Positions 37,359-46,442 of a DNA stretch of 50,311 nucleotides are shown here, piece by piece. The translations under genes and the position numbers were made by a program. Location: assembly GCA_021823625.1 (NCBI GenBank), contig JAKANS010000015.1, positions 1 through 50,311 of the forward strand, read 5' to 3'. The stretch comes from a bacterium (GTDB lineage: Bacteria; Verrucomicrobiota; Verrucomicrobiia; Limisphaerales; J093). The notes beneath the pieces are model-generated. The model was not told the DNA's origin. It did no database searches and was given only the letters and a program-made list of their open reading frames with translations. The stretch's first letter is position 1. Every line of letters begins with the position of its first letter.

Positions 37359-38836
37359 ACCGAGCCACCCCTTTCGCCCTGCTGACCAACGGCACCGCGC
37401 TGCAGTGGACCGCCGTGCCCGAGTGGCCGTTGGCTGACTTTCTCCGCCACGTCGGCGCCGAGCTGGGTCGCGGCGAGCGCCTCAGCAGTCTTTTCGGCGT
37501 GCCGGAAGGCGGGGCGCTGCGGCTGGTCGCCGTGCTGGCCTTCGATGCCGGCAACACGCTGGCCGTCGGTCGCAGCCAGCCATTCGCCGGTTCCTTTCCG
37601 GCGCTGACCGCCACGCACGCGCAGGCGCATCTGTTCGAGCGCGAAATCTGGGAACAGCACGGCGCCGTGCCCGAAAACCATCCGTGGCTGAAGGCGGTGC
37701 GAAAAGACCACGGGGCCGGCCCTGCCGTGGGCGACTTTTTCCGCGTGGACGGGCGCGAGATTCACGAAGTGGCCGTCGGGCCGGTGCATGCCGGCATCAT
37801 CGAGCCGGGGCACTTTCGTTTTCAGTGCGCGGGCGAGGAGGTGCTGCATCTCGAAATCGCGCTCGGTTACCAGCACCGGGGCATCGAGGAAGCCCTGGCG
37901 GGCGGCCCGCATCGCGCGACCGTTTATCAGATGGAAACCGTGGCGGGCGACACGACCATCGCCCACGCCACGGCTTATGCCACCGCCCTGGAAGCCCTGG
38001 CCGGGGCCGAAGCGCCGTTGCGCGCCCAATGGCTCCGCGCCATCGCGCTCGAACTGGAACGGCTGGCCAACCACACCGGCGACCTCGGCGCGCTGGCCGG
38101 CGACGTGGCGTTTCTGCCGACCGCGTCGGCCTGCGGCAAGATTCGCGGCGATTTCCTCAACCTCACCGCGCTGCTTTGCGGCAACCGGTTCGGGCGCGGC
38201 CTGGTCCGGCCCGGCGGCTGTCCGCAGGATGGCGAGCCCGAACGCCTGGCCAAGTTGCGCGAACGGCTCGAAACCGCGCTGGCGGAAGTCCAGCAAGCGG
38301 CGGCGTGGCTCTGGGATGCCGCGTCCGTGCGAACGCGCTTCGAGAACACGGGCCACTTGCACGCGAAACAGGCGGCCGAGATTGGCCTGGTCGGTCCGGC
38401 GGCGCGCGCGTGCGGACTGGTGCGCGACGTGCGCTTCGACCACCCGGCCGGCTGGTTCCGCTTCGCCCAGGTGCCGGTGTCGGTCTGGCCGGACGGCGAC
38501 GTGTTTGCCCGCGCCCGCGTGCGCTGGCTCGAGATTCAGCGCTCCGGCGAATTCCTGCGGGAGCAATTGGACACCGCGCCCGAAGGCGAAACGCTGGCGC
38601 CGCTTCCGGCGCTGGCCCCGGACGCGCTCGCGGTGGCGCTCGTGGAGGGCTGGCGCGGCGAGGTTTGCCACGTGGCGTTGACCGGCGCGGACGGCCGGTT
38701 GCGCCGCTACAAGATTACCGACCCGTCCTTCCACAACTGGACCGGGGTGGCGCTCGCTTTGCGGAGCCAGGCCATCTCGGACTTCCCGCTCTGCAACAAG
38801 AGTTTCAACCTGAGCTATTGCGGCTTCGATCTGTAG
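37355..38836 (+). CDS. hyfG: HyfG/HycE-like large subunit lacking nickel-iron ligands, set 1
   Basis: The protein has 493 residues and is a fusion of a NuoC-like domain (about 1-130, ending HLFEREIWEQHGAVPENHPWLK) with a NuoD/hydrogenase-large-subunit domain (GPVHAGIIEPGHFRFQCAGEEVLHLEIALGYQHRGIEE). In true group 4 hydrogenases the N-terminal CGxC motif lies before AHxTAY; here that stretch reads AGDTTIAHATAYA, with Gly198 and Thr201 in place of cysteine. The C-terminal DPCxxC motif reads DPSFHNW, with Ser458 and Asn461. All four metal ligands are therefore lost, and the protein should not bind nickel-iron. It is best called Ehr-type (energy-converting-hydrogenase-related). Any electron or substrate partner is unknown. 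It overlaps hyfF by 4 bases. Confidence 0.92.
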   Translation: MNRATPFALLTNGTALQWTAVPEWPLADFLRHVGAELGRGERLSSLFGVPEGGALRLVAVLAFDAGNTLAVGRSQPFAGSFPALTATHAQAHLFEREIWEQHGAVPENHPWLKAVRKDHGAGPAVGDFFRVDGREIHEVAVGPVHAGIIEPGHFRFQCAGEEVLHLEIALGYQHRGIEEALAGGPHRATVYQMETVAGDTTIAHATAYATALEALAGAEAPLRAQWLRAIALELERLANHTGDLGALAGDVAFLPTASACGKIRGDFLNLTALLCGNRFGRGLVRPGGCPQDGEPERLAKLRERLETALAEVQQAAAWLWDAASVRTRFENTGHLHAKQAAEIGLVGPAARACGLVRDVRFDHPAGWFRFAQVPVSVWPDGDVFARARVRWLEIQRSGEFLREQLDTAPEGETLAPLPALAPDALAVALVEGWRGEVCHVALTGADGRLRRYKITDPSFHNWTGVALALRSQAISDFPLCNKSFNLSYCGFDL

Positions 38837-38852
38837 CGCCGCCCGGCACCCC

Positions 38853-39650
38853 ATGTTCGTTCACGACACTCTGCTGAATCGTCTGAAGCGCGGCTGCGAA
38901 ACGATGGCGTATCCCGCCGGCCCGGCGCCCGCGTTGCCCGACCGCCACGGCGGCGCCTTGCGGGTGGAGGCCGCGAAATGCCAGGCCGGCTGCGCTGCGT
39001 GCGTGGCCGTCTGCCCCACCGAAGCGATCACGCGCCCGCCGAACCAAGCCGTCGCGCTCGATCTCGGCCGCTGCATCTTCTGCGCCGAGTGCATCAAGGC
39101 GTGTCCCGCCGGGGCCATCACCCAAACCGGCGACCATCGCCTGGCGGTGCGCCGCCGCGATGACCTCGTGCTGGGCGAGGCCGGCCGCGAGCAGTTGCGC
39201 CTGGCGGTCGCGCTCGATGCGAAACTGCGCCGGCTTTTCGGGCGTTCGCTGAAGTTGCGCCAGGTCAGCGCCGGCGGCTGCAACGCTTGCGAAGCCGACA
39301 CGAACGTGCTCGGCACCATCGGCTGGGATCTCGGGCGGTTTGGCATCCAGTTCGTCGCCTCGCCCCGCCACGCCGACGGCCTGCTCATCACCGGCCCCGT
39401 TTCGAAGAACATGGAACTGGCACTCCGGAAAACCTACGCCGCCGTGCCGGAGCCAAGAATCGTGATCGCGGTGGGGGCGTGCGCCATCGCCGGCGGGCCG
39501 TTTGTCGGTCACCCTCAAGTGAACAATGGCGCCGGTGCGTTGGTGCCCGTGGACCTTTTCATTCCGGGCTGTCCGCCTCATCCGCTGACGATCCTCGATG
39601 GGCTGCTCCGGCTGCTGGGCCGGCTTGAGGACGCGCCGCGAAGGAGCTAG
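38853..39650 (+). CDS. hyfI: Ferredoxin-HyfI (NuoB-like) fusion small subunit, set 1
   Basis: The protein has 265 residues. The N-terminal part is a two-cluster ferredoxin like HyfH/HycF: Cys43, 47, 50 and 54 (CQAGCAACVAVCP) and Cys74, 77, 80 and 84 (CIFCAECIKACP). The C-terminal part, from about residue 115, is the NuoB/HycG small subunit with its proximal 4Fe-4S motifs GGCNACE, GACAIAGGPF and IPGCPPHP. HyfH and HyfI are usually separate proteins; here they are joined. It lies 16 bases after hyfG and 6 bases before the second set. Confidence 0.92.
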   Translation: MFVHDTLLNRLKRGCETMAYPAGPAPALPDRHGGALRVEAAKCQAGCAACVAVCPTEAITRPPNQAVALDLGRCIFCAECIKACPAGAITQTGDHRLAVRRRDDLVLGEAGREQLRLAVALDAKLRRLFGRSLKLRQVSAGGCNACEADTNVLGTIGWDLGRFGIQFVASPRHADGLLITGPVSKNMELALRKTYAAVPEPRIVIAVGACAIAGGPFVGHPQVNNGAGALVPVDLFIPGCPPHPLTILDGLLRLLGRLEDAPRRS

Positions 39651-39656
39651 CCGAAC

Positions 39657-41705
39657 ATGAATGCGTTCCCGGCCACGCTGCTGATTTTCGCCTTAGGGGC
39701 CTATGTCGCGGGCATCGCGGGAGCGCTGTTGTTTCAACGCGCCGAAAGGCTGGCCAACGGCATCGGGTTCGGGCTGGCCGCAGTGGGCGGCTTTTGCGGC
39801 GTCCTCGCCTGCGCTTCCGCCCTGGCCACGGGCGCGGTCACGGCCAGCCAGTCCTTCGAGCTCTTCCCCTCCCTGATTCCCTTCGTGCGGTTCAGCATTC
39901 ACGCGGATGCGCTGGGCTGTTTCTTCGGAATGATCGTGTCGCTGCTGGGATGGGCGCTCTCGATTTACTCGCTGGGTTACGCGCGCGGCTATTACGGACG
40001 CAAGAACGTCGGCGTGTTCGGCGCGGGCTTCAACCTGCTGCTGCTCGCCACCACGCTGGTGTTCCTGGCCGACCACGCCTTGTTCTTTCTCATCGCCTGG
40101 GAAATCATGGCGCTCACCGCCTACTCCCTGGTCAGCTTCGAGCATGAGCAGGAGGAGACGCGCAACGCCGGCGTGCTCTTTTTCGTGATGTCGCACCTCG
40201 GCACCGGCTGCCTCATCCTGGGGTTCCTGCTCTTGTTCCAGGCGTCCGGCAGCTATGGCTTTGACAGCTTCCATGCGCTCGGCAACACCCTGCCGGCCGG
40301 CCGGCGGAACGTCGTGTTCCTGCTCTTCCTCATCGGCTTCGGCGTCAAGGCAGGCATGGTGCCGCTGCACATCTGGCTGCCGGCCGCACATCCGGTCGCG
40401 CCCAGCAACGTCTCCGCGCTTATGTCCGGCGTGATCGTCAAAACCGGAATCTATGGCCTCACGCGCGTGGGCTTCGACTTTCTGGGCACGCCGCCGAACT
40501 GGTGGGGGGTGACGGTGCTGACCATCGGGACGATTTCCGCCGTGTTGGGCGTGCTCTACGCCTTGATGGAGCACGACCTCAAGCGACTGCTCGCCTATCA
40601 TAGCATCGAGAACATCGGCATCATCCTCATGGGCTTGGGCGCGGCGCTGATGTTTCGGCACTCCGGCCATCCCGTGCTGGCTTCGCTGGCGCTGATCGCG
40701 GGTTTGTATCACACCCTCAACCACGCGGTGTTCAAGGCGCTGCTCTTCCTCGGCGCGGGCGCAGTGCTGCACGCCACCCACACGCGCAACATGGAAGACA
40801 TGGGCGGTCTGGCGAAGCGGATGCGGTGGACCGCGCTCTTCTTCCTCGTCGGCGCGGTGGCCATTTCCGCGCTGCCACCGCTGAACGGTTTCGTGAGCGA
40901 ATGGCTGACGTACCAGTCGTTGCTGCAAGGCTTCGGCACCACCACCCGCCTCATCCGGCTGATGTTCCCGCTGAGCGGCGCCATGCTGGCGCTGACCGGC
41001 GCGCTGGCGGCCGCGTGTTTCGTGAAGGCGTTCGGCATCACCTTCCTGGCGCAGCCGCGCAGCAACCCCGCCCGGCACGCGCACGAAGCGCCGTTTCCCA
41101 TGTTGCTCGGCCAGGGCATTCTGACGGCGGCCTGTGTTTTCCTCGGATTGTTTCCGACGCTGTTCCTGAAGTTGTTCGATCCGTTGACGCAGCAATTGAC
41201 CGGTCAGCAACTGAGCCAGCAACTCACGACGGCCAACGGCCTGGTGCTCTCGGGCGGGGGGGCGCAAGGCGGCACCGTTTCGACCCTCGGCATCACGCTC
41301 ATGCTGCTCTGCCTCCTGCCCGTGCCGCTGGGGTTGTGGCTGCTCTTCGCGCGCCGGTCCCGGACGCGCATCGCCCCGACCTGGGACTGCGGCTTGCGCG
41401 GTCTGACGCCGCAGATGGAATACACCGCCACGGGTTTCTCGAAACCGCTGCGCATGATCTTCAAGGCGCTGTTCCGGCCGCGCCGTGAGGTGCAGCGCGA
41501 GTACGACTTCTCGCCTTACTTTGCCACGACCCTGCGTTTCGAGAGCCACGTCGAGGAAGTGTTCCAGACCCGCATCTACCGCCCGCTGAGGTGGCTGGTG
41601 CTGCGCGCTTCGCGCCGGACGCGCGCGCTCCAGGCGGGCAGCATCCAGGCTTACCTCATCTACATTTTCGTCACGTTGCTGGCGCTGCTCCTCTTTGCGC
41701 TATGA
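39657..41705 (+). CDS. hyfB: HyfB/NuoL-like proton-translocating membrane subunit, set 2
   Basis: The protein has 682 residues and about 16 membrane segments. Landmarks are FLIAWEIMALTAYSLVSFEH, GFGVKAGMVPLHIWLPAAHPVAPSNVSALMSG, EHDLKRLLAYHSIENIGIIL, HATHTRNMEDMGGLAKRMRW and the C-terminal TWDCGLRGLTPQMEYTATGFSKPL. It is closer to canonical HycC/HyfB than the two set 1 copies and has no partner HTH-EIIA gene. It starts 6 bases after the set 1 hyfI stop, so both sets may share one transcript. Confidence 0.92.
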   Translation: MNAFPATLLIFALGAYVAGIAGALLFQRAERLANGIGFGLAAVGGFCGVLACASALATGAVTASQSFELFPSLIPFVRFSIHADALGCFFGMIVSLLGWALSIYSLGYARGYYGRKNVGVFGAGFNLLLLATTLVFLADHALFFLIAWEIMALTAYSLVSFEHEQEETRNAGVLFFVMSHLGTGCLILGFLLLFQASGSYGFDSFHALGNTLPAGRRNVVFLLFLIGFGVKAGMVPLHIWLPAAHPVAPSNVSALMSGVIVKTGIYGLTRVGFDFLGTPPNWWGVTVLTIGTISAVLGVLYALMEHDLKRLLAYHSIENIGIILMGLGAALMFRHSGHPVLASLALIAGLYHTLNHAVFKALLFLGAGAVLHATHTRNMEDMGGLAKRMRWTALFFLVGAVAISALPPLNGFVSEWLTYQSLLQGFGTTTRLIRLMFPLSGAMLALTGALAAACFVKAFGITFLAQPRSNPARHAHEAPFPMLLGQGILTAACVFLGLFPTLFLKLFDPLTQQLTGQQLSQQLTTANGLVLSGGGAQGGTVSTLGITLMLLCLLPVPLGLWLLFARRSRTRIAPTWDCGLRGLTPQMEYTATGFSKPLRMIFKALFRPRREVQREYDFSPYFATTLRFESHVEEVFQTRIYRPLRWLVLRASRRTRALQAGSIQAYLIYIFVTLLALLLFAL

Positions 41706-41742
41706 ACTTCGGATTTGCCGGTCGAACGGAAGACGCGGCCCT

Positions 41743-42684
41743 ATGAATCTGCCGGCTCTCGTGCTTCAACTCCTCCTGCTGCTCCTGCTGGCGCCCCTCG
41801 TGAGTGGGGTCATCAAAAACTGGAAGGCGAAGCTGCAAAACCGCCGCGGCCCGCGCCCGTGGCAGGTCTATTTCGACCTCGCCAAGTTCCTGCGCAAGGA
41901 CATGGTCATCTCCGAGCACGCCTCGTGGGTGTTCTCGTTCGCGCCCTACGTGGTGTTCCTGACCGCTCTGCTGACGGGCCTGATGGTCCCGATGGTCCAC
42001 ACCCCCGCGCCGTTGAGTCTCTATGGCGGCGTGCTGGCGGTGGTCGGGTTGCTGGCGCTGGGACGTTTCTTCCTCGCGCTCGGCGGACTCGACCCGGCCA
42101 GCGCCTTTGGCGGCATGGGCAGCAGCCGCGAGATGACCCTTTCGGCCATCGCCGAGCCGGCGCTGATGCTTGCGATCTTTACCGTGGCCATCACCGCCAA
42201 ATCCACGGATCTGAGCCAGATTGCGCTGAGCACGCAGAGTGCGACCGGGAAGCTGTTGAACCCGGCGCACGTCCTGGCGTTCGCCGCGATGTTCGTCGTG
42301 CTGCTGGCGGAGACGGGACGCATCCCGGTGGACAACCCGGCGACGCACCTGGAACTAACGATGATTCACGAAGCCATGCTGCTCGAATACTCGGGCCGCC
42401 ACCTGGCCTTCATGGAATGGGGCGCGTCCATCAAGCAACTCGTGCTGATGACACTGTTCTTGAATGTGTTCTTCCCCGTCGGGCTCGCGGGTCCCGGGGC
42501 CGGGGCGGGCGCGCTGGGGCTGAGCCTGCTCGCGTTCCTGGCCAAACTGCTCGCCCTTTCGGCCGCCGTCGTGGTGGTCGAAACCACCAACGCCAAGCTG
42601 CGCCTGTTCCGCGCGCCCGACCTGTTGAGCGCGGCCTTCGTGCTGGCCACGCTGGCGCTCCTATCGACGTTCCTCTTTCACTGA
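41743..42684 (+). CDS. hyfC: HyfC/HycD (NuoH-like) membrane subunit, set 2
   Basis: The protein has 313 residues and about eight membrane segments. It has the full family signature AETGRIPVDNPATHLELTMIHE, continuing AMLLEYSG, and KNWKAKLQNRRGPRPWQVYFDLAKFLRK near the start, as well as GSAFGGMGSSREM-like spacing (SAFGGMGSSREMTLS). I use ATG 41743 (MNLPALVLQLLLL); the frame is open from 41695 but the additional residues are hydrophilic and overlap the upstream gene. It is 37 bases after hyfB. Confidence 0.92.
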   Translation: MNLPALVLQLLLLLLLAPLVSGVIKNWKAKLQNRRGPRPWQVYFDLAKFLRKDMVISEHASWVFSFAPYVVFLTALLTGLMVPMVHTPAPLSLYGGVLAVVGLLALGRFFLALGGLDPASAFGGMGSSREMTLSAIAEPALMLAIFTVAITAKSTDLSQIALSTQSATGKLLNPAHVLAFAAMFVVLLAETGRIPVDNPATHLELTMIHEAMLLEYSGRHLAFMEWGASIKQLVLMTLFLNVFFPVGLAGPGAGAGALGLSLLAFLAKLLALSAAVVVVETTNAKLRLFRAPDLLSAAFVLATLALLSTFLFH

Positions 42685-42686
42685 AC

Positions 42687-43358
42687 ATGAACCCGTCCGC
42701 GGCCACGGAAATCAGTTCGCAGGCCATCACGCTCATGGCGACGCTGATGCTTCTGGTGCAGTTGCTCATGACTGCCCAGCGCATGTTGCTGACCAGCATC
42801 CGCCTCTTCGCGATCCAGTCCCTCCTCCTGGCCGGCATCGCCGCGCTGGTGGCGTATCATCACAACGCCAGCCACGTCTATGTGGTCGCGGGGCTCACTC
42901 TCATCGGCAAAGTCATCTTCCTCCCCTGGCTGCTGAACCGCCTGGTGCATCGCATCCAGATCCACCAGGAGATCGAACCGCTGCTCAACGCCCCCACCTC
43001 GATGCTCATCTGCGGCGGACTGACGTTGCTTGGTTATGTCCTGGCACGGCCCTTCACTTCGATGGAGCGGTTGGGCAACAACACGCTGGGCATCGCCCTC
43101 ACGCTCCTGCTCACCGGCTTCTTCCTGATGATCAACCGGCGCAAGGCGCTCACCCAGGTGCTGGCGCTGTTGACGGTGGAAAACGGCGTGATGCTCGCCG
43201 CGGTGGCGCTGACCAGCTACGGCATGCCGCTGGTGGTCGAACTGGGCATCTTCTTCGACGTGCTCGTGGCCGTGATGGTGCTGGGCATCCTGGTCTATCG
43301 CATTCGCGAGAGTTTTGCCTCGATGGATACGAGCAAGCTGAACCAGTTGAAAGGCTGA
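42687..43358 (+). CDS. hyfE: HyfE membrane subunit, set 2
   Basis: The protein has 223 residues and about seven membrane helices. Landmarks are RLFAIQSLLLAGIAALVAY, GKVIFLPWLLNRLVHRI, ALTQVLALLTVENGVMLAAVAL and ELGIFFDVLVAVMVLGILVYRIRESFASMDTSKLNQLKG, the family's C-terminal signature. The start ATG 42687 lies two bases after the hyfC stop. It is more canonical than the set 1 copy. Confidence 0.92.
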   Translation: MNPSAATEISSQAITLMATLMLLVQLLMTAQRMLLTSIRLFAIQSLLLAGIAALVAYHHNASHVYVVAGLTLIGKVIFLPWLLNRLVHRIQIHQEIEPLLNAPTSMLICGGLTLLGYVLARPFTSMERLGNNTLGIALTLLLTGFFLMINRRKALTQVLALLTVENGVMLAAVALTSYGMPLVVELGIFFDVLVAVMVLGILVYRIRESFASMDTSKLNQLKG

Positions 43359-43359
43359 C

Positions 43360-44838
43360 ATGTTGCTCCTGACGCCCATCCTCTTCGCGCCGCTGCTGGC
43401 CGGCCTGTTGTGCCTGCTGGTCCCATCACGACGCGCGATGTCGGCGCTGGGGGTGCTGGCGTTCGCCACCACGCTCGGGCTGGGCATCGCGCTGCTCTAC
43501 CAGGTGCTGGCGCGCGGTGTGGTGACCGAGTGGAGTGAGTTTCTTTCCGCCGACGCCCTCAGCGCCTGGATGGTGCTGCTCATCTCGGTTGTTTCCCTCG
43601 CGACCTCGCTTTACGCCGGACGCTACTTTCGTCGTGACGAGGCCGCGGGCGCAGTCACGCCGGGACGGGTGCGCGAGTTTTTCGTCCTCACACCGCTCTT
43701 TGGCGCGGGCATGTTCCTGGTGGTGCTGGCCAACAACCTGGGCGTGATGTGGGCGGCGGTGGAAGCCACGGCGCTTTCCTCCGTGCTGTTGGTGGCGCTC
43801 TACAACCGGCGCAACTCGCTCGAGGCCGCCTGGAAATACGTCATCCTCGGCAGCCTGGGCCTGGCGCTGGCGCTGATGGGCACGGTGTTCGTCTATGCCG
43901 CCGCCAGCAAAAACAATCCCCAGTCGCTGCCCAGCTTCAACTGGTCGTATTTGATGAGCGTGGCCGGCCGGCTCGACCCGCACCTGCTCAAGCTGGCCTT
44001 TGTGTTTGCGTTCATCGGCTATGGCACCAAGGCCGGTCTCGCGCCCATGCACACCTGGCTGCCTGACGCGCACAGCGAGGCGCCCTCGCCCACCAGCGCG
44101 ATGCTTTCGGGCGTGTCGCTCAAGATCGCGCTCTATGCCTTGTTGCGGTTCCACATCCTCACCACGGCCTGTCTGGACTCCGGGTTCAGCCGCTATTTTC
44201 TACTCGGCTTCGGCCTGTTTTCCATGTTCCTGGCCGCGCCTTTTATTCTCGTGCAGAGAAACCTCAAGCGAATGCTGGCCTATTCGAGTCTCGAGCACGT
44301 CGGCCTGATCTGCACCGGCATCGCCCTGAACACGCCCGTCACCATCTTTGGTGCGCTGCTGCACATGGGCTATCACGCGTTGGCCAAGCCCGTGTTGTTC
44401 TTCGCGGCGGGCAACATCCATCAGACCTGCCACTCGCTCGAATTCCGCGTCATCGGCCCCGGTGTGGGGAAGGTGCTTCCGGTCACGGTGCTCTTGATGG
44501 GACTCGCCGCCATCGCCGCCATCGGGCTGCCGCCGTTCGGCCTGTTCTTGAGCGAAATGACCATCCTTAGCGGCGGCCTGGCGGCGCACCAAACGACCGT
44601 GAGCGTCCTGATCCTGGTGGCGCTGCTGGCGTCGTTCTGCGGCATCCTGCAACAACTCGCCCGCATCCTGCTGGGTGCGCGCAAGCCCGGTGACCACGCC
44701 AACGACGCACGCCGCCTGGACGGCGTGCCCGCGATGGCGATGCTCTTGGGCGGGTTGCTGCTCTTCAGCGTGTGGCTGCCCGCGCCGCTGCTGGAATTGT
44801 TGCACCAGGCGGCGGGCATCATCGGAAGCCAGCCATGA
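43360..44838 (+). CDS. hyfF: HyfF (NuoN/M-like) membrane subunit, set 2
   Basis: The protein has 492 residues and about 14 membrane segments. It carries NNLGVMWAAVEATALSSVLL with its acidic residue, IGYGTKAGLAPMHTWLPDAHSEAPSPTSAMLSGV with the intramembrane lysine, RNLKRMLAYSSLEHVGLI, and GLPPFGLFLSEMTIL. It is separated from hyfE by one base and overlaps hyfG by 4 bases. Confidence 0.93.
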   Translation: MLLLTPILFAPLLAGLLCLLVPSRRAMSALGVLAFATTLGLGIALLYQVLARGVVTEWSEFLSADALSAWMVLLISVVSLATSLYAGRYFRRDEAAGAVTPGRVREFFVLTPLFGAGMFLVVLANNLGVMWAAVEATALSSVLLVALYNRRNSLEAAWKYVILGSLGLALALMGTVFVYAAASKNNPQSLPSFNWSYLMSVAGRLDPHLLKLAFVFAFIGYGTKAGLAPMHTWLPDAHSEAPSPTSAMLSGVSLKIALYALLRFHILTTACLDSGFSRYFLLGFGLFSMFLAAPFILVQRNLKRMLAYSSLEHVGLICTGIALNTPVTIFGALLHMGYHALAKPVLFFAAGNIHQTCHSLEFRVIGPGVGKVLPVTVLLMGLAAIAAIGLPPFGLFLSEMTILSGGLAAHQTTVSVLILVALLASFCGILQQLARILLGARKPGDHANDARRLDGVPAMAMLLGGLLLFSVWLPAPLLELLHQAAGIIGSQP

Positions 44839-46439
44839 ACCTCTCGCACGTCTCCACCGACCTCCGGCCGGTCGTCGAAGAAATCACCCGGCGCTTCCAG
44901 GGTCGGCTCGAGTCCTGCGTTGCTCCGCGTGCCAACGAAGTCTATTTCCACGCCAGGATGGATCTGGTCGCCGGCTTTTGCGCCCATCTTTATCGAAAGT
45001 GGAACGCCCGCCTGGTGACGGTGTTTGCCGACGACGCCCGGGCGGGCGACGAAGTGTTCCACCTCTACTACGTGCTGGCGCTTGACGCGGCCCACGGCTT
45101 TCTCAGCTTGCGCGTGCCGGTGTCGCCCGAGGCGCCAGAGTTCCCGTCCCTGGCCAACGCGTTCGCCGGCATCAACTGGCAGGAGCGCGAGGTGCAGGAC
45201 CTTTTCGGACTTAAGCTGGTCGGCCATCCCAACCCGCGCCGCTGCACCCTGCACGACGACTGGCCGGAGGTGTATCCGCTGCGCAAGGACTTCGATTTGA
45301 AAACCGTCCTGCCACCCTTCCAGGGCGAACGCCACAAGTTCCGGAAGGTGGAAGGCGAAGGCGTGTTTCAAGTGCCCGTGGGACCGGTCCACGCCGGCAT
45401 CATCGAGCCGGGACATTTTTTGTTCAGCGTGGCCGGCGAGCCGGTGCTCTATCTCCAGTTGCGCCTGTTCTACGTTCACAAAGGCACGGAGAAACGGTTC
45501 GAGAGCCTGCCTCTTCCTCATTGTGTCCGCCTGGCTGAGAGTATCTCCGGCGATTCCAGCTTCGCTCACGCCACGGCCTTCTGCCACGCGGTGGAACGCG
45601 CCGCCGGTGTGCAGGCGCCGGCTCGTGCCCGCGTGCTGCGCTCGGTCTGCCTGGAGTTGGAGCGCCTCTACAATCACATCGCGGACATCGGCGCGATTTG
45701 CACGGACGTGGCCTTCGTCACGGCGAACATGCACGCGATGCGGCTGAAGGAACGAATTCTGCGTGTCAATGAACACCTGACCGGCAACCGTCTCCTACGC
45801 GGCATGGCCTGTCTGGGCGGCGTGCGCTTCGACTGGGACGCCAGCCAACTCAAAGCCCTGGCCGAATTGGTGACGGAGTTGCGACCCGAGTTCGACTCGC
45901 TCGTGGCGATGATCGACGGCTCCTCGTCCACTCTCGACCGGCTGGAAACCACCGGCGTCCTCAAGCCCGAGGTGGCGCGCGACCTTGGCGTCGTGGGGAT
46001 CGCGGGCCGGGCCTCCGGCTTCGACCACGACCTGCGTCGCGACTTCCCCCACGCCGCCTACGACCAGGTGAAAGTGAAGGTGCCGGTCTATCAGGTCGGG
46101 GACGTGAAACACCGGCTGCAGGTGCGCGTGGACGAAGTGCGCGAGTCACTCTCACTGATCGACCAGTTCGCCGCGAATCTGCCCGAGGGACCCTTGCGCG
46201 CGGAAGTGGGCGAGGTGCCCGCCGACCGCGTGGCTCTAGGCTGCGTCGAAGGCTGGCGCGGCGAGATCTTTCATTGGATCCGCACCGCGCCCGGCAACCG
46301 GCTGGCCCGGTGCAAAGTCAAGGACCCGTCGCTCCAGAACTGGCCCGCACTGAGCGAAGCGATTCTGGGCAACATCATCCCCGATTTCCCGGTCGTGAAC
46401 AAGAGCTTCAACCTGTCGTATTCCGGCACTGACCGCTGA
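44835..46439 (+). CDS. hyfG: HyfG/HycE-like large subunit lacking nickel-iron ligands, set 2
   Basis: The protein has 534 residues. The NuoC-like domain covers about 1-170 (NWQEREVQDLFGLKLVGHPNPRRCTLHDDWPEVYPLRKDF). The NuoD-like domain begins GPVHAGIIEPGHFLFSVAGE. At the first metal site ISGDSSFAHATAF replaces the CGxC motif (Gly239, Ser242). At the C-terminal site DPSLQNW replaces DPCxxC (Ser499, Asn502). So all four nickel-iron cysteines are absent, with the same type of replacement as in set 1. ATG 44835 overlaps the hyfF stop. It is a likely Ehr-type complex core. Confidence 0.93.
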   Translation: MNLSHVSTDLRPVVEEITRRFQGRLESCVAPRANEVYFHARMDLVAGFCAHLYRKWNARLVTVFADDARAGDEVFHLYYVLALDAAHGFLSLRVPVSPEAPEFPSLANAFAGINWQEREVQDLFGLKLVGHPNPRRCTLHDDWPEVYPLRKDFDLKTVLPPFQGERHKFRKVEGEGVFQVPVGPVHAGIIEPGHFLFSVAGEPVLYLQLRLFYVHKGTEKRFESLPLPHCVRLAESISGDSSFAHATAFCHAVERAAGVQAPARARVLRSVCLELERLYNHIADIGAICTDVAFVTANMHAMRLKERILRVNEHLTGNRLLRGMACLGGVRFDWDASQLKALAELVTELRPEFDSLVAMIDGSSSTLDRLETTGVLKPEVARDLGVVGIAGRASGFDHDLRRDFPHAAYDQVKVKVPVYQVGDVKHRLQVRVDEVRESLSLIDQFAANLPEGPLRAEVGEVPADRVALGCVEGWRGEIFHWIRTAPGNRLARCKVKDPSLQNWPALSEAILGNIIPDFPVVNKSFNLSYSGTDR

Positions 46440-46442
46440 CCT

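Noticed and set aside
37355-46439. Annotation of the HyfG genes as active [NiFe] hydrogenases
   Set aside because: All four metal-binding cysteines are replaced in both copies.
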